Source: Posidonia oceanica
Taxonomy: Eukaryota; Streptophyta; Magnoliopsida; Alismatales; Posidoniaceae
Length of the DNA: 64,000 bases
Assembly: GCA_037176725.1 (NCBI GenBank)
Contig: JAZBRS010000026.1
Coordinates: forward strand, 61,668,501 to 61,732,500
Reading direction: 5' to 3'
Positions 30,181 through 42,362 of the stretch are shown here, piece after piece. Positions within the stretch are counted from its first letter, which is position 1. The number at the start of each line of letters is the position of its first letter. A program made the translations under genes and the position numbers. Below the pieces are notes generated by a model. That model searched no databases. It saw only the letters and a list, made by a program, of their open reading frames with translations, and was not told where the DNA came from.

Positions 30181-31481
30181 TCGTCGTTCTGTGGAATACT
30201 GTGCATTTATTTTTTCTGTTGTTTAGCTATTTTACCAAAAATTGCATTTTTAGTCTCTGTTCTTACTTTAATGCATTTTGGTCCTGCTTCTGTTTATCAT
30301 TCAATTAATTTCGTATGTTAATGTTATGATATTGCATGAAAAACTTAAAAAATCAGTTAATTGCATGTTAGTCCTTCTACAGTGTTTCTCTTCAGTGTCT
30401 TCTTTAAGTTTTGGCCCTCCAGTTCTTTATTATTGCATGTTAGTCCTCCAGTAGTTAATCTAATTTAATGCTTTAATTTTAACTTGCTATATTGCATTTC
30501 TGGTCCCTGTTGCTTTTCTTATTTGAAATTTAATCCTCTGATCTGTTAACTTAGGTTTTATTTATCAATTTTTCTTACTGCATTGCATTATTGTCCCCTG
30601 CATTATCTGATTTTTGCATATGGGTCCTTCATCATGCACAGCATACATTTAAATGCATATTTTGCTTATAAAATTGCATTTTTGACCCTACATGATTTGA
30701 AAATTGCATATTAGCCCTCTGCCTGTCATTTAAATGCATATTTTGCTTATAAAATTGCATCTTTGACCCAGTATGATTTGAAAATTGCACATAGATCCTC
30801 TACATGCTTATAAAAATCATTTAAATGCATATTTTGCTTATAAAATTGCATTTTAGACCCCGCATGATTTAAAAATTGCATATAGGTCCCCTGTTTGCAT
30901 TCCCAGACCACTCAGACCCTTGTTTTGCTAGAAAAATTGTATTGTAGCCCCTGTTGATTTCAAAATTGCATGCCAATCTCCCATATGATTTCAAAACTTG
31001 TCCTGATGCATGTTTACCTTGCGAAATTGCATTTTGAACCCTGCATTTTGCAAAATTGCACTCAGACCCTCTTTTTTTCAAAAGTCTTGCATAAAAAGCT
31101 CCTAACTTTTCAAAATCTTTGCATTTAGACCCTCACTTTTTCAAAAATTGCATATACGGTCCCAAGTTTTATGAAAAATCATCCCTAAGTCTTTTCTTGC
31201 ATTCTGCATGCATTGCACTCATGCATTCTTGCATTTGGCACCCTTGCACACACTTAGGCATTCCTAGCTCCCATTCACATGAGAGGACCTGTTTTGCACA
31301 CCCCTAGGACTTCCTGTACACCTAGATCCATTCTTCTCCCCTATTCTGGCCCCTCTGCCTTGAAGCTGGGATATCTTCAGATCTGGCCGTTGGATCTTCT
31401 CAATCAAGCTACCTGGACGACCCCGGTGGAGCACTCTTCAGCATGGACCAATCAGATTTCAGATCAGGCTTCAGATTTCCA

Positions 31482-31490
31482 AGGTAAGTT
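31482..31490 (+). promoter_or_regulatory. Conserved 5' splice-site-like motif in LTR
   Basis: CCAAG|GTAAGT with GT at 31484-31485, followed by TCTCCTGAACCC. Counterparts: 40434 (CCAAGTAAGTCC), 61103 (CCAGGTATGTCC) and, on the minus strand, 49252 (CCAAGGTAAGTCC). It may be the donor of a leader intron ending just upstream of gag. Confidence 0.45.
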
Positions 31491-31949
31491 CTCCTGAACC
31501 CTTGCACAGCATTCATTTGCATGCCATTTGCACCCCTTGCATTGTTTTTGCTTTCTGGTTTCTCGAGCATGTAGAATAAGACTTCCTCTTCTTACCTATC
31601 AACTCTACTTCCTCTTTTCGCGTACTCTCAGTGTTTTGTGTTGCGTTTCCCCTAGATTCACCACTAATTGCGACTTTCTTCCCTCTTTTCCACGATCCGA
31701 TCGCATCGCGAGCTCTTGGCAGCGTGCGAGACACATCGTGGGACATTTTGGTGGGAAACGGTCACAAAACAGTCGTAATCCTTCCACTTGCTTCCCTTCC
31801 CCTTTGTAGGTCTTCACACCTACTTTGCGTGGTCTTTAAACAACGCTCGTTCTCACACTTGTGCTGTTTACTTCCCTTTTGTTTCTCTTGCCCTTTTCTT
31901 TGCATTTGCATTTGCATGGTTTTACCAATGCTTTATTTCGCTTGCTTTG

Positions 31950-32395
31950 GCACTCTTTTGCGTGCTCGCTCAGTTTTTTGCACTGTTTTGCGTGCCCGCT
32001 TTGCTTTTGACACCATTTTGCGTGCCCGCTTTGCTTTTGGCACTGTTTTGCGTGCCCGTTTTGCTTACGGAACCGTTATGCGTGCCTGCTCAGTTTTTGG
32101 CACCGTTTTGCGCGCCCGCTTTGTTTTTGGCATCGTTTTGCACGCCCGCTTTGTTTGTGGCACCGTCTCGCCTGTCCGCTCTGTTTTTGGTACCGTTTTG
32201 CGTGTCCGCTTTGCTTTTGGCACCGTTTCGCGTGCCGGTCCTGTTTTTGGCACTGTTTTGCGTGCTCGCTTCGTCTTTGGCACCGTTTTACGTGCCGTTC
32301 TTGTTTCTTGCACCGTTTCATGTGCCGCCTCGTTTTCTTGCACTGTTTCGCGTGCCGTTTCTCGCTTCTCGCATTGTTTGGCGTGTTTTACGCCG
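31950..32395 (+). repeat. 30-bp minisatellite in element A 3' LTR
   Basis: About 15 copies of the GCACCGTTTTGCGTGCCC unit, same position and type as at 10009-10510, with unit-to-unit differences mostly in the T-rich half. Confidence 0.9.
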
Positions 32396-34783
32396 TTTTC
32401 TCTTGCATGTCGCCTACGTTGCTTGGTTTTATCGCCGTTTTGCTTTTCCGTCTGCATTTGCATATAGGGCAGTGATGCTTACTGCCTGGAGTTCTCACGA
32501 ACCTGGTTTCGACCGGTTCGGAACACAGACAGCGCTGTTGAGCACTTAGACTGCACGTTTACTTCCTTGCATTGCATCCCACCACTTAGAGCACACCTAT
32601 GAGTATTCATTCAGGCATTCATTGGCAGTTAGGCATTCAATCTGAATTTCCCTGCGTATGCGAGCGTAAGCCTAGAAAGACCGATTCTCGGGCGTGTCGG
32701 GGGTGCCTAACACCTTCCCCGCACGTAACAGGAGTCCTTGCCCAGTCTTTTGGCCCGTAATGACCATATTGCCTTTATCCTAGGCATGAGTCAAATCATT
32801 TGCATTCATTTGCATTTGTTTTCTTTTGCATTGCATCTTTTGCTTGGTTTTGCGAGTTAACTCACGTATTTCCCCCGATTTTCCATGTCTCTCGATAATA
32901 GACACGGTCGCGACGCTGAATTGTCTTATCTTCTTCTTTTCCTTGCGGGCACACAAAACAGGGTGCGGACACGCAAAACAATGTAAATGCAAGCAAAACA
33001 GGGTGCGGATGCGTAAAAGAATGTAAATGCAGGCAAAACAGGGTGCGAGCATGCAAAACAGTGCAAATGCATGTAATACAGGAGTTATGCATGCAAAAAT
33101 GCAAGAAAAAGGACCTAAATGTAATTAGGAGAGACTGTAGGGGGCCAGATGCAATTAAATGCCAACCTAGGGGCCTATATGCATTGAAAATGCAAACCTA
33201 GGGACCTCGATGCAACTAAATACAAACTTAGGGACCTATATGCAATGAAAATGCAAACCTAAGGACCTAGATGCAACTAAATGCCAACTTCGGGACCTAT
33301 ATGCATAAAAAATGCAAACCTAGGGACTTGAATGCAAATAAAGTAAAATGCTGGTGCTCTATGCAATACAATAAGGTAAAATACGAATTTAAATGATATG
33401 CTTGACAATTAGAGGACTGGAAAGTAATAAAAACAAAATACAGGATAAAAATTGCAATGTAATATGGTAAAGTATGAGATTAAATGATTTTAACAACTGA
33501 ACAGAGGACTGATGTGTAAATAAAATAAACTACAGGAGATAAATGCAATGTGATATGCTAAAAACATGAAATTAAATGATATTAATCAACTGGAGAATCT
33601 AAATATAAAGAAAACTAGTTGCTGGACTAAAACTTAAAGATGCTAAAATATATGGAACTGCAACAGGACTAAGATATAATAAAAAGAAAAGACAGGAATT
33701 AAATGCAATGTCATATAGTTTTATTCAAACATTAAATCAAGCTTCGGCGGGGCTCGGGGAGGTCCGTCGCAATCCAGCGGAGGTGCGAGCGGAGCTCGGG
33801 GGCTTCTGCGGAGCTCTGGAGCGCTGCTGCGGGCGTTGCACCAGCGGCTGGTGCCAGGGAAGACAGCAAACTCCAGTGAGGTGCTGGCGGTGGCACAGGG
33901 CACGAAACGCGGAAAAAACAGGATGGGGAGCTAGAGGGGAACGAGGCGGAGCTAGGGGGAGGTCCGGTTACCTGTTTGCACGTGCGGGGATGTCCGGTGA
34001 GCTCGGATGGCTTCTGTGGTGGTGCTGCAGAGTTGCGGTGGGCGGAGGCGTCGCTGGAGGCACGTGGTGGCTTTAGGCGGAGTCCGGGCGAGGTCGTGGA
34101 GGTGCGGAGGAGGCTTGGGAAGCGACGGCCGGTCCTCTCCTCCTCTCTACACGCTGGTGGCAAAATGGGTGCTCGGGAGAATAATTCTCTCTCCTCTCTC
34201 TGTTGGTGGCTCTCTTGATAAGGTGGCTTGCACCGGTGGCTTCTGGTGGCTCTGAGGTGGCGGTGAGTTCGTGGGGGAGTGTTGGAGTGTGGGTGGAAGG
34301 TTTGTGTTTGAGGGTTTTGCTGGGGGTTTTGCTGTGGGTTTTGCTAGGGGTGAAGAGAAGGTGAAGGAGGAGGCTGTGGAGGAGTTCTGGTGGAGGTCTA
34401 ATGTTGTGTGTTTTGGTGGAGTTGGAGGGCTGAGGTCTGGTCTGTGATGGTGGAGTTCTGATGGAGGAGTTTGGCTGTTGGCAGTAAGAGGAAGATGAAG
34501 AGGAGGCTGTGGTCTGTTGGTTCTCTTGGCCGTTCAGAAGCAGAAAAAAGAGGAGGTTGAGGGGAGTGTTTTTATGGTGGAGAGAGTTGGAGAGAAGGAG
34601 AGGAGGTAAAGAGGTGTTTGAGTATAGGGGGAGATTTTGAAGTTTGAAAAAAAACAGGGGAGAAAAGTGAGGGAGAAGTGTTACTTTGTGGGGAGGAAGG
34701 AAGAAAAGAAGGAGGAAGGAGAGTGGGCTGTGGGCTTTGGGCTATGGGTTGAAGAAAAAAAAGTGGAAAAAAGAGAGAGAAAA

Positions 34784-34815
34784 AGAAGAAGAAGAAGAAG
34801 AAGAAGAAGAAGAAG
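34784..34815 (+). repeat. (GAA)n microsatellite
   Basis: About 10 GAA units inside the inverted LTR fragment, equivalent to the (CTT)n tract at 28733-28760 of the forward LTR. Confidence 0.9.
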
Positions 34816-35347
34816 GAGAGGAAGGAAAAAGGGGAAAAAAAGGGGCTTAATGGGCCTTAGGCTTGGTTTGGATTTTTTTGCTTTGATTTTAATTAGTTTA
34901 GGTTTGAATGAGTTTTAAATTAGATTAGTTTAAATGGATTTGGTTGTTGATTGTTGAAATTGATTCTAATCTTAATTAAATTCAAGTTGAAATGGACTTT
35001 GTGTTTTAAATGGGTTTTAGGGTTTTAAAATGGGGTTTAGGGTTTAGTTTATTTGTTTAATGAGTTTGGATGTGTTTTAACATTAATTGGTTTTAAATTT
35101 AAATGAGTTTTGATTTGTTTAAGTGGGTTTTAACTTTAATTGTTAAATTCAAATTGGTTTTAATTTTTAATTAGGTTTAAAGATGGGCTTTGCATTTTAA
35201 GTGGGCTTGGGGTTTTGATTGGATTTAATTGGGTTGTAATTGTTAGTTAAATTTACATGGATTAGATTTAGGGTTTAAGGTTTTAAGTTTTTAGGGTTCT
35301 TTAGGGTCTTGATTAGGGTTTAGGATTTTGATTAGGGTTTAGAGTTT

Positions 35348-35575
35348 TTTTTTTTTTTTAACCTAACCTACTATAGCTTAACGGATTTTTCTTCAAGGAA
35401 AGCCCACAGGTCACAGGTTCGAAACCTGTGGGCGGCAAGGAAGGGAAATTAATCCCATAATGCAAGAAAGAGTGGGAAAATCCCACTCAATATGCGGTGG
35501 GCAGGTTTTGAACCTGCGTCTTGAGAGGGTAGTGGAGGTGACCCAACCACTACGGTAACCATTGCTTGTTTAGGA
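35348..35575 (-). mobile_element. tRNA-derived SINE
   Basis: On the minus strand it begins near 35575 with AAGCAATGGTTACCGTAGTG, contains an A-box-like TAGTGGTTGGG and a B box GGTTCAAAACC (35514-35504) about 40 nt later, and ends in a poly(A) run (13 Ts on plus, 35347-35359). That is the layout of a plant tRNA-type SINE of about 230 bp. A second B-box-like palindrome (GGTTCGAAACC, 35416-35426) sits in a hairpin near the 3' end. TTTAGAGTTT occurs at both ends (35338-35347 and 35576-35585) as a possible 10-bp target duplication, but the host sequence is itself rich in GTTTAG, so this is only suggestive. Confidence 0.7.
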
Positions 35576-35680
35576 TTTAGAGTTTGTTGATTAGGGTTTA
35601 GGGTTTAGGTTAGGGTTTTTTAGTTTCAGGGTTTGTAGATTTTAGGATTTAGGGTTTGTTGATTTAATGTGGAGAAAACA

Positions 35681-35812
35681 AAAGAAAGAAAGAAAGAAGG
35701 ACGGAAAGAAAGAAAGAAAGGAAGGGAGAAAGAAAGAAAAAAAGGAAGGGAAGAAAAGAAATTAAAGATCAAATAACATGGGATAAAATAAAATAAAATA
35801 AAATAAAATAAA
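35681..35812 (+). repeat. (AAAG)n and (AAAAT)n microsatellites
   Basis: GAAAGAAAGAAAG-type repeats at 35681-35760 and about six AAAAT units at 35783-35812, within the inverted LTR fragment. Confidence 0.85.
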
Positions 35813-36212
35813 GGAGAATGAGTGGGGAGGAGCAAGAATGAGATGGGCCCATTGGAGAGCGTGAAACGAAGAAAGAAAGAGAGGAAAAGACGGAGAAAGA
35901 GAAAAAGATAATGAGGAGAGAGAAAAGGATAATGAGGAGAGATAGGAAGGATAATGACCTGAATTGGAGGGGTTTTGGGTGAGTGTGTGACCTAGGGTTT
36001 AACCTAGGGTTTTCTATGATTTTAAATGGAATTTTTGAAGGGTTTTTGATGGTTTTTGGGTTAGAAAATGGGATTGTTTCACCTAGATTTTCTAGGATTT
36101 TTGTGAGTAGTTTTGGTGGGAGATTCTTAGGATTTTTGTGTAGTCTTCTAAGTTGAAGAAAGGATGGATTTTCCTAGGGTTTTTGGAGGGAGGGGTATCC
36201 CTTGACCTCGCT

Positions 36213-36226
36213 CAGAGAGGGGTATC
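36213..36226 (+). other. Polypurine tract before LTR B
   Basis: CAGAGAGGGGTATC immediately before TGTTGACACC (36227). Only about 35 bp of internal sequence (from about 36191, including TTGACCTCGCTCAG) survive upstream, showing that LTR B is the 3' LTR of a lost element. Confidence 0.7.
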
Positions 36227-39200
36227 TGTTGACACCCCATTTCGACAAGGCCGAATTGGCAGGGCTCTCTGGCGGCTAGGAAAAAACCCAAAATTGCACC
36301 TTTCCCCTCACCCTTCCCTTCAAATCAAAACCCCTCCTCAAACCTCAAAACCAAACCTAGAACCACACCCATTTTCCAACCCAGCAAACCACCCCAAAAC
36401 CCTCTCAAAACCCTACCCTGAAACCATCCAAGACCTTACCCTAAAACCATCCAAATGCAAGTCCAAATCCACACCTCTCCCTCTCTCTTTCCCTCCAAAA
36501 CAAGCCCAAACTCAACCTAGGATTACACCCCTTTCCCGAATCCAAAAACTAACCAAAAATCATAGGAAAACTCACCATCCCTGACTTAACAAACCCACCA
36601 AAAATCCTAGAAACTTTCAAACCAAAACCACCCCCAAAAGCCCTAGGAAACTTAGGCAAAACTACCCTTTTTTTACACCTCAAAACCCTTCCAAAACTTT
36701 CTCAAAACCGAACCAAAATCCTAGGTCGCACACTAGAGACCCTAGACTACACGCCCACCAAATTTCACTCCTTTTTGAAACCTCTAAGACCTCCATTTAC
36801 CCAAATTATCCTTTCCTCTCTCTTGGATTATTCTTTTCTCTCTCCTTTCTCTCTCCTGATTATCATCCTTCTTTTCACCTCCTTTTCTCCCTCTTTTTGT
36901 CCGGCTGTGGGCCCCCCTTGTGCTCCTATATGTTCTCAATCTTATTCCTACTTTTATCTTATTTTTACCATTTTCTTTGATTTTCAAAAAATTACTTCAA
37001 CTCCTCTCTTTCCTATTTATCCCTCCATTTCTCCATTTTCCTCTCCTTTCTAATTTCCTCTTCTCCTCTCTTACTAAACCCCTAAAAAACCTTTAAAAAC
37101 ATTTAAAACTCTAAAACAAAAGAGAAACAAGTCAAAATCTTAAAAATAAATAATTAAAAACTTAAACAAACAATTAAAAACAAGAACCTAACTAAATCCA
37201 ATTAAAAAAGGAACCAAGAATGTAAGCTAAAAAATGCAAAACAAGCAAAAAGAAAATGCTATAAAATCAAAGAAAAAAACCAAGATATAATCAAAACAAG
37301 CTAGAGTAAAAACCCTACTAAAAACAATCAAAAAAACAAATCCTAAATAGAAAGAAAACAACTTAAAATACTAAGGCAAGTAATCAAAAAAAGGAGGAAA
37401 ACTTAACTTAACAATTCTAAAAGAAACAATTTGAAAACTTAATTGAAACAAACAATCAAAAATTTGAAAACGCTTAATTAAACAAGAAAAACTTATCAAA
37501 AAAATATTAAAAGAATCCAACAAACAAAATCGAATTTAAAACAAAACTTAAACAAAACCTTAAAAAAAAAAGGATTAAAACCAAAGGCTAAAACTCTCCC
37601 TAATTAATTTAATAACGATCTTTAAAAAGCCTAATCAAAATTCCAAAGACTTAACAAGAAAAACATAACTAAAAGACAATTTAAAAACTCAACAAACATT
37701 TTAACAAAAATAAAAAACCACTTAAAGAAAACTCAAGATCCTAATCAAAACTAAAACTCCTTAATCCTAAAATCCTAATTAAAAACAACCATTAAAAGAC
37801 CTAATCTAAAAATCCTAACTTGGGCAATCACCTTAGAGTCTTTTTATTTTTATTCCCATTTTATTTTATTTTATTTTATTCCTTTTTTTCCTTCTTCTTT
37901 CTCTTCTTTCTTTTTTTTCCTTCCTTCTTCCCTTTCTTTTCTACCTCTCCTTCTTTTGGTCCAGCCCACAGCCCATTCCTCTCTTTCCCCTTCATTTTCT
38001 TTTCTTTTTTTTCTACTGTGCAGCCCACAGCCCACACGTTTTCCCCTCCTCTTTCCCTCCTTCTCTTCTTCTTCTTCTTCTTCCATTCTTCTCCCTCTCT
38101 CTCAAGGCAAAAACGACAGACCTCCTTCCTCTTTTTCAAACCTTGCCTGACACCATCATGGACTCCTGACCTTCACTCCCATACCCTGTGGCCGAAGACA
38201 AACACAACAACCCCTTCCATGCTCTACCATTGATGGCAGAAACCCATTCCTTTGACCACAGACCCCATTGAAATCAGTGGAGAGGGAGGGGATCAAAACC
38301 GTTTTTTCCTCTTTACAACCCATCTTTTTTGGACACACACTCAAAACCCAAGCAACCACCTTCCTTCCCCCACTTCCAGAAGCCAAAAACTACCACGAAT
38401 CACCTCTGGATCGACCTCCAAAGCCTTCAGCACCCAACTCCATCAGACCGACCTTCTCCATTGCAAATCCACCACTACAAGCCTCCTAAAATCCTAGAAC
38501 TTGGCACTTAGACTCACCAAGTAACCACCTTCCCTAGCCACCCAAAATCGCATCCAGAAACCTCCCACACGCCTCACATTCCACTACAAACACTTGGGTT
38601 CCATTTTTGCCCGAAAACTTCAAGCCTCCATAACTCCCTTCATGCTCAGTGGAATTCACTTCCGTTTCCTCCCATGCGCTCCCCAGACAACCACCTAGCC
38701 GCCCGTACCCTTGGCTTGGCCTGGAACGCCACACATCGCCGTACCCACCTCGGCCTTCGCAGCAAGAGTCCTGCTGAACCAAATCTTGCACCGGGCCGTG
38801 GAGCTTGCTTCTGGAAGCTCCGTCATCCTCCTTGGACCTCCGGCAACGTCCCCCAGCCTCCCCCGCACCAGCAGCTGCCGCACATCGCCGTCTCCACCTC
38901 CCTCCGGCCGGCCGAAAGTCACTTAGGTGGGTGGCCATCTCCTGCGTGCGTGAGGGGTGAGAGAAGCCTCCTCCGGATTCTCCTCTTCCTCCTCTAGCTC
39001 CTCAGCCTTTCCCTGAGGGTTTTCGTCGCCTGTGCCGCCCACACGAGCTCGCCGAAGTCACCATCTTCTCCGGCGCCGGTCACCGGCGCTCCAGCTGCAG
39101 CCGCGTTCCCGCGAGCCTCCGCCGCCGCCGACGCCACTGCAAGCCTCCTCCACCTCCGCCGCATCACGCCGGTCTCCCCCATAGCCTTCCCGCGCCGCGC

Positions 39201-41155
39201 CGAAGCCTCCTCCGCCGGTCCAGAGCAATCGCCGGCGAGCTCCGGCCATCTTCTCCACTGTAAGCACACTTCTGTTTTTTTATTTTTCCCTTTAACTTAG
39301 TTCAATTTTCTTGCATTGCATTGCTATCGTTATAACTTTCTAATATTACATATGGGTCCAGATCAGTTTAAGATTCGTTTTATTTTGATTGAAATCATGT
39401 TGAATTGCAATTAAAGTCCACATTCCTGCCTATTTGCACTGTCATCCACATGCTGTTTGTTTTCTTATGTTGTCTTTTAAATTAAGTCCTGCATGTTTCT
39501 GTTATTACACATTGGTCTTCTGTTGTTGTGATTTAATTTTGTTTCTTTAGATCTGGTCCAGTAAGTTGTTATATTTGCATATTAGTCCGTTCTTGGTTCA
39601 ACATAACTTACTATGCTTTACTGTTTGCCCCAGCATGTTTTTATTTTTGCAATTAGCTCCTTTAGTTGTTAAATGCCATTTAAATGCTTGCTGTTACCTT
39701 ATTAAATTGCTGTTAAGTCCTGATCTTTGCATTATTTGCATGTTGGTCCTCTGATCTGTTATCAAGCATTCTGTTTGCATCCTTCATTCACTGCATTGCA
39801 TGCTTAGCTCTTGCTTCCTGATTTTGCACATGGGTCCTCTGCATCATGCATAGCATGCATTTAGCTTGCACTTTTCTTACAAAATTGCACTCCAACCCCT
39901 GCATGTTTTAAAATTGCATATTGATCCTCCATATGATTGCAAAGCCTATTCCAGTGCATGTTTACCTTATTAGGTTGCATTTTGAACCCTGCATCTTGCA
40001 AAATTGCATTCAGACCCCTAAGCTTTCAAAAACCTTGCATAAAAAGCCCTAGACTTTTCAAAATCTTTGCATTGTGACCCTCATTCTTTCCAAAACTGCA
40101 TTTAAGTCCCCCATTTTTCTGAAAAATCATCCTTAGGTCTTTTCTTGCATTTTGCATGCATTGCACTCATGCATTCTTGCATTTTTGCATTCCTTGCACA
40201 CACTTAAACACTCTTAGCTCCCATTCACAGGGGAGGACCTGTTTTCAACACCCCTAGGACCTCCTTTACACTTAGATCCATTCTTCTCCCCTGTTCTGGC
40301 CCCTCTGCCTTGAAGCTGGGATATCTTCCGATCCGACCGTTGGATCTTCTCAACCAAGCTACCTGGACGACCCCGGCGGAGTGCTCTTCAGCATGGACCA
40401 AGCAGATCTCAGATCAGGCTTCAGATTTCCCAAGTAAGTCCTCCTGAACCCCTGCACAGCATTCATTTGCACACCATTTGCATTGCATGCATCGTTTTCG
40501 CTTTCTGTTTCCTCGAACATGTAGAACAGGACTTCCTCCTCTTATCTATCAGCTCTGCTCTCCTTTTTTGCGTATTCCCAAGTGCTTTGTGTTGTGTTTC
40601 CCCTGGATTCACCACTAATTACGACTTTCTTCCCCATTTTTCATGATCTGATCGCACTGCGAGCTTTGGGCAGCGTGCGAGAAATATCGTGGGACGGTTT
40701 AGTGGGAAACAGTTGCAAAATGGAGGTGATCCTTCCACTTGCCTATTCTCCCCATTGTAGGTCTTCACACCTACTCTGCGTGACCCTTAAACAGTGTCTG
40801 TTCTCACACACGCACTGTTTGCTTCTCCTTTCGCTTCTCTTGTCCCCTCTCTTTGCATCTGCATCTGCATGGCTTTGTCGATGTTTCATTCCGCTTTGCT
40901 TTTGGCACCGTTTCGCGTGCCCGCTTTGTTTTGGCACCGTTTTGCGTGCCCGCTTCACTTTTGGCACTGTTTTACGTGTCTGCTCTGCTTCTGGCACCGT
41001 TTTGCGTGCCCACTTTGCTTTTGGCGCCGTTTCGCGTGCCCGCTTTGCTTTTGGCACCGTTTTGCGTGCCCGCTTCGTTTTTTGGCACCGTTTTGCGTGC
41101 CTGCTCTGTCTTGGCACCATTTTGCGTACCGCTTTGCTCTTGGCACCGTTTTGAC
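36227..41155 (+). mobile_element. LTR B, truncated at the 3' end
   Basis: About 4.9 kb of an A-type LTR in forward orientation with the same internal layout as 27076-32942, including a CpG-rich island (38680-39270), TGCATTTT repeats (39850-40200), a splice-donor-like motif at 40434 and the start of the minisatellite (40905-41155). It ends abruptly inside a minisatellite unit (CACCGTTTTGACGCTCAC), where element D begins. The core that follows the minisatellite in other copies is missing. Confidence 0.82.
40905..41155 (+). repeat. 30-bp minisatellite in LTR B
   Basis: About eight copies of the GCACCGTTTTGCGTGCCCGC unit, cut off by the junction with element D. Confidence 0.88.
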
Positions 41156-42360
41156 GCTCACAGAATGATGTTTTTTTCCCCTCTTGAGTGACTGGAGTTG
41201 CATCTAGCCTGCTAGGGAAGTAAGTGTTGTCTGTATAGGGGATTGGAGCGTGCTGCTGCGCTCGGAGGGTGGGGCTAGGTCCTCCCGATTAAGTATCCCG
41301 TGTAGTTGCCAGTGTGGCGCTTGGAGTTGATAACTGAGGGGGCTTTGATACTCGTCCGAGTCACTCCTCTCATGAGCACCTTCTTTCTTCTACTTCTTTC
41401 TTCATATTTCTTTTATGCTCAGCATGCATATCATGTTATCATATTCTTTTGCTCACATGATCTTTATTCTTTTGGATATGCATGTCTTTGCCCTCTTGGG
41501 ATAGTAATCCCAAGTGAGGCGTTAAGAGTTCGACTGATCGGCGTACACCTTCAGCCTCTGCGATGTGTGCTTGCAGTCTCTGGCTATGCTCAGCTCTGCT
41601 TCGGTCCCCTCCATGTCTGGTGGACTCTCTTGATAGGGTGGATCTCGCTTCTGGTATTCTGAAACTTAGCGAGATGCTCTATTCTGCTCTCAGTCTCACT
41701 TTGTGGCCACATGCAAGTGATGGCGCTGCTCGGGTGAGACCTGCCTGAGATTATCACTGCTTGACATCCTCTAGGCGCTCCTTGTTTGTCCATAGCCAGG
41801 TTTCTGATTATACAAATGTTTATGGGTTTTGTAATTTTTAAAAGGGAAAGGGACAAGCATGGTTTTAGATTTTTGCATAGGTTTTGTATTTTTTTATGGT
41901 TTTGGTTTAGGAAAACATAAAAAGGGAAAACCAATAGCAAGGCGAAGAAAATTTTTTGGTGTTTTTTATTTGCTTGATTGTTTTGTTGCTTTTGTCTTTT
42001 ACAGGATGCAAGAAATGATATGTATATGTAGAAAATGATAAATGCATGATGATAGGTATGTACAGGATGGCATAAATGTGCAGAAGAATGTGCAGAGTGA
42101 TAGGTTGAAGGACCTATCGCTGAATTGTTAGGGATATCAGCCCGGGAGTGATAGGTTAACAGACCTATCGCTGAGCAGTTAGGGTTGCCAGCCCAAATGC
42201 AGGGAATAAATGCAAGAAGCAGAAAGGGATGCATGTTTTTAATGGATTTTTGTTGATTTTATGCTTTTTATGATTTTCAGGCAAGGCGAGAAAACACAAA
42301 AACAAAACAAAACGAAAAGAAAAGACAATGCGGGAAACAAAAGAGAGCCAAGGGAGACTT
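41156..42360 (-). other. Element D region downstream of gag
   Basis: No conserved ORF. On the minus strand gag ends at an excellent splice donor TGACAG|GTAAGTCTCCC (GT at 42362). The region contains the paired hairpins at 42099-42169. It is related to the region upstream of the hairpin arrays in element A (24290-24350), which places it near the 3' end of the element although pol is absent. 41160-41760 I cannot assign. Confidence 0.5.
42099..42169. repeat. Pair of GATAGGT...ACCTATC hairpins (element D)
   Basis: Two perfect 7-bp inverted repeats with 6-nt loops: GATAGGT-TGAAGG-ACCTATC (42099-42118) and GATAGGT-TAACAG-ACCTATC (42150-42169), separated by TGATATCC-like sequence on the minus strand. 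Same total length (20 bp) as the units of array 1 in element A. Confidence 0.85.
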
Positions 42361-42362
42361 AC

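Larger units (their letters stand above)
27076..32942 (+). mobile_element. Element A 3' LTR, nearly complete
   Basis: About 5.87 kb, starting TGTTGACACCCCATTTTGAC. Layout, shared with B, S1 and S2: a C/A-rich start with AAAACCCTAG motifs; a long A-rich segment (27780-28530); a pyrimidine tract; a CpG-rich island (about 28780-30180); about 1 kb with repeated TTGCATTTTTGACCC-like units (30240-31200); a conserved block GGCCGTTGGATCTTCTCA and a GTAAGT donor (31484); a minisatellite (31950-32395); and a conserved core (32465-32800). It breaks at about 32942, some 150-200 bp short of the expected end, where an inverted fragment begins. No protein-coding gene is supported inside. Confidence 0.88.
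32943..36190 (-). mobile_element. Inverted, doubly truncated LTR fragment
   Basis: About 3.2 kb of an A-type LTR in reverse orientation. From high to low coordinates it shows the AAACCCTAG-rich start (TTTAGGG-type on plus), the A-rich part (T/G-rich on plus), the pyrimidine tract (GAAGAAG, 34784-34815), the CpG island (33740-34160), and the TGCATTTT repeats (33100-33360 on plus as TGCAAACCTAGGGACC). It stops inside a minisatellite variant with a roughly 42-bp period (GCAAAACAGGGTGCGGA, 32945-33060). It lacks about 170 bp at the LTR start and over 1 kb at its end. It joins the 3' LTR of A tail to tail. Confidence 0.75.

Noticed and set aside
34637..34918. Lys/Arg/Glu-rich frame (and similar at 37871-38139 and 51930-52255)
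   Set aside because: Low-complexity purine or pyrimidine tracts and (GAA)n microsatellites of the LTR, not proteins.
35401..35440. tRNA gene suggested by GGTTCGAAACC
   Set aside because: No acceptor stem, anticodon stem or matching A box at the right distance. It fits a SINE tail hairpin better.
38534..39269. Gly/Ala/Arg-rich frames in the CpG-rich island
   Set aside because: Open because of high GC; no frame is conserved between the homologous islands of the other LTRs.
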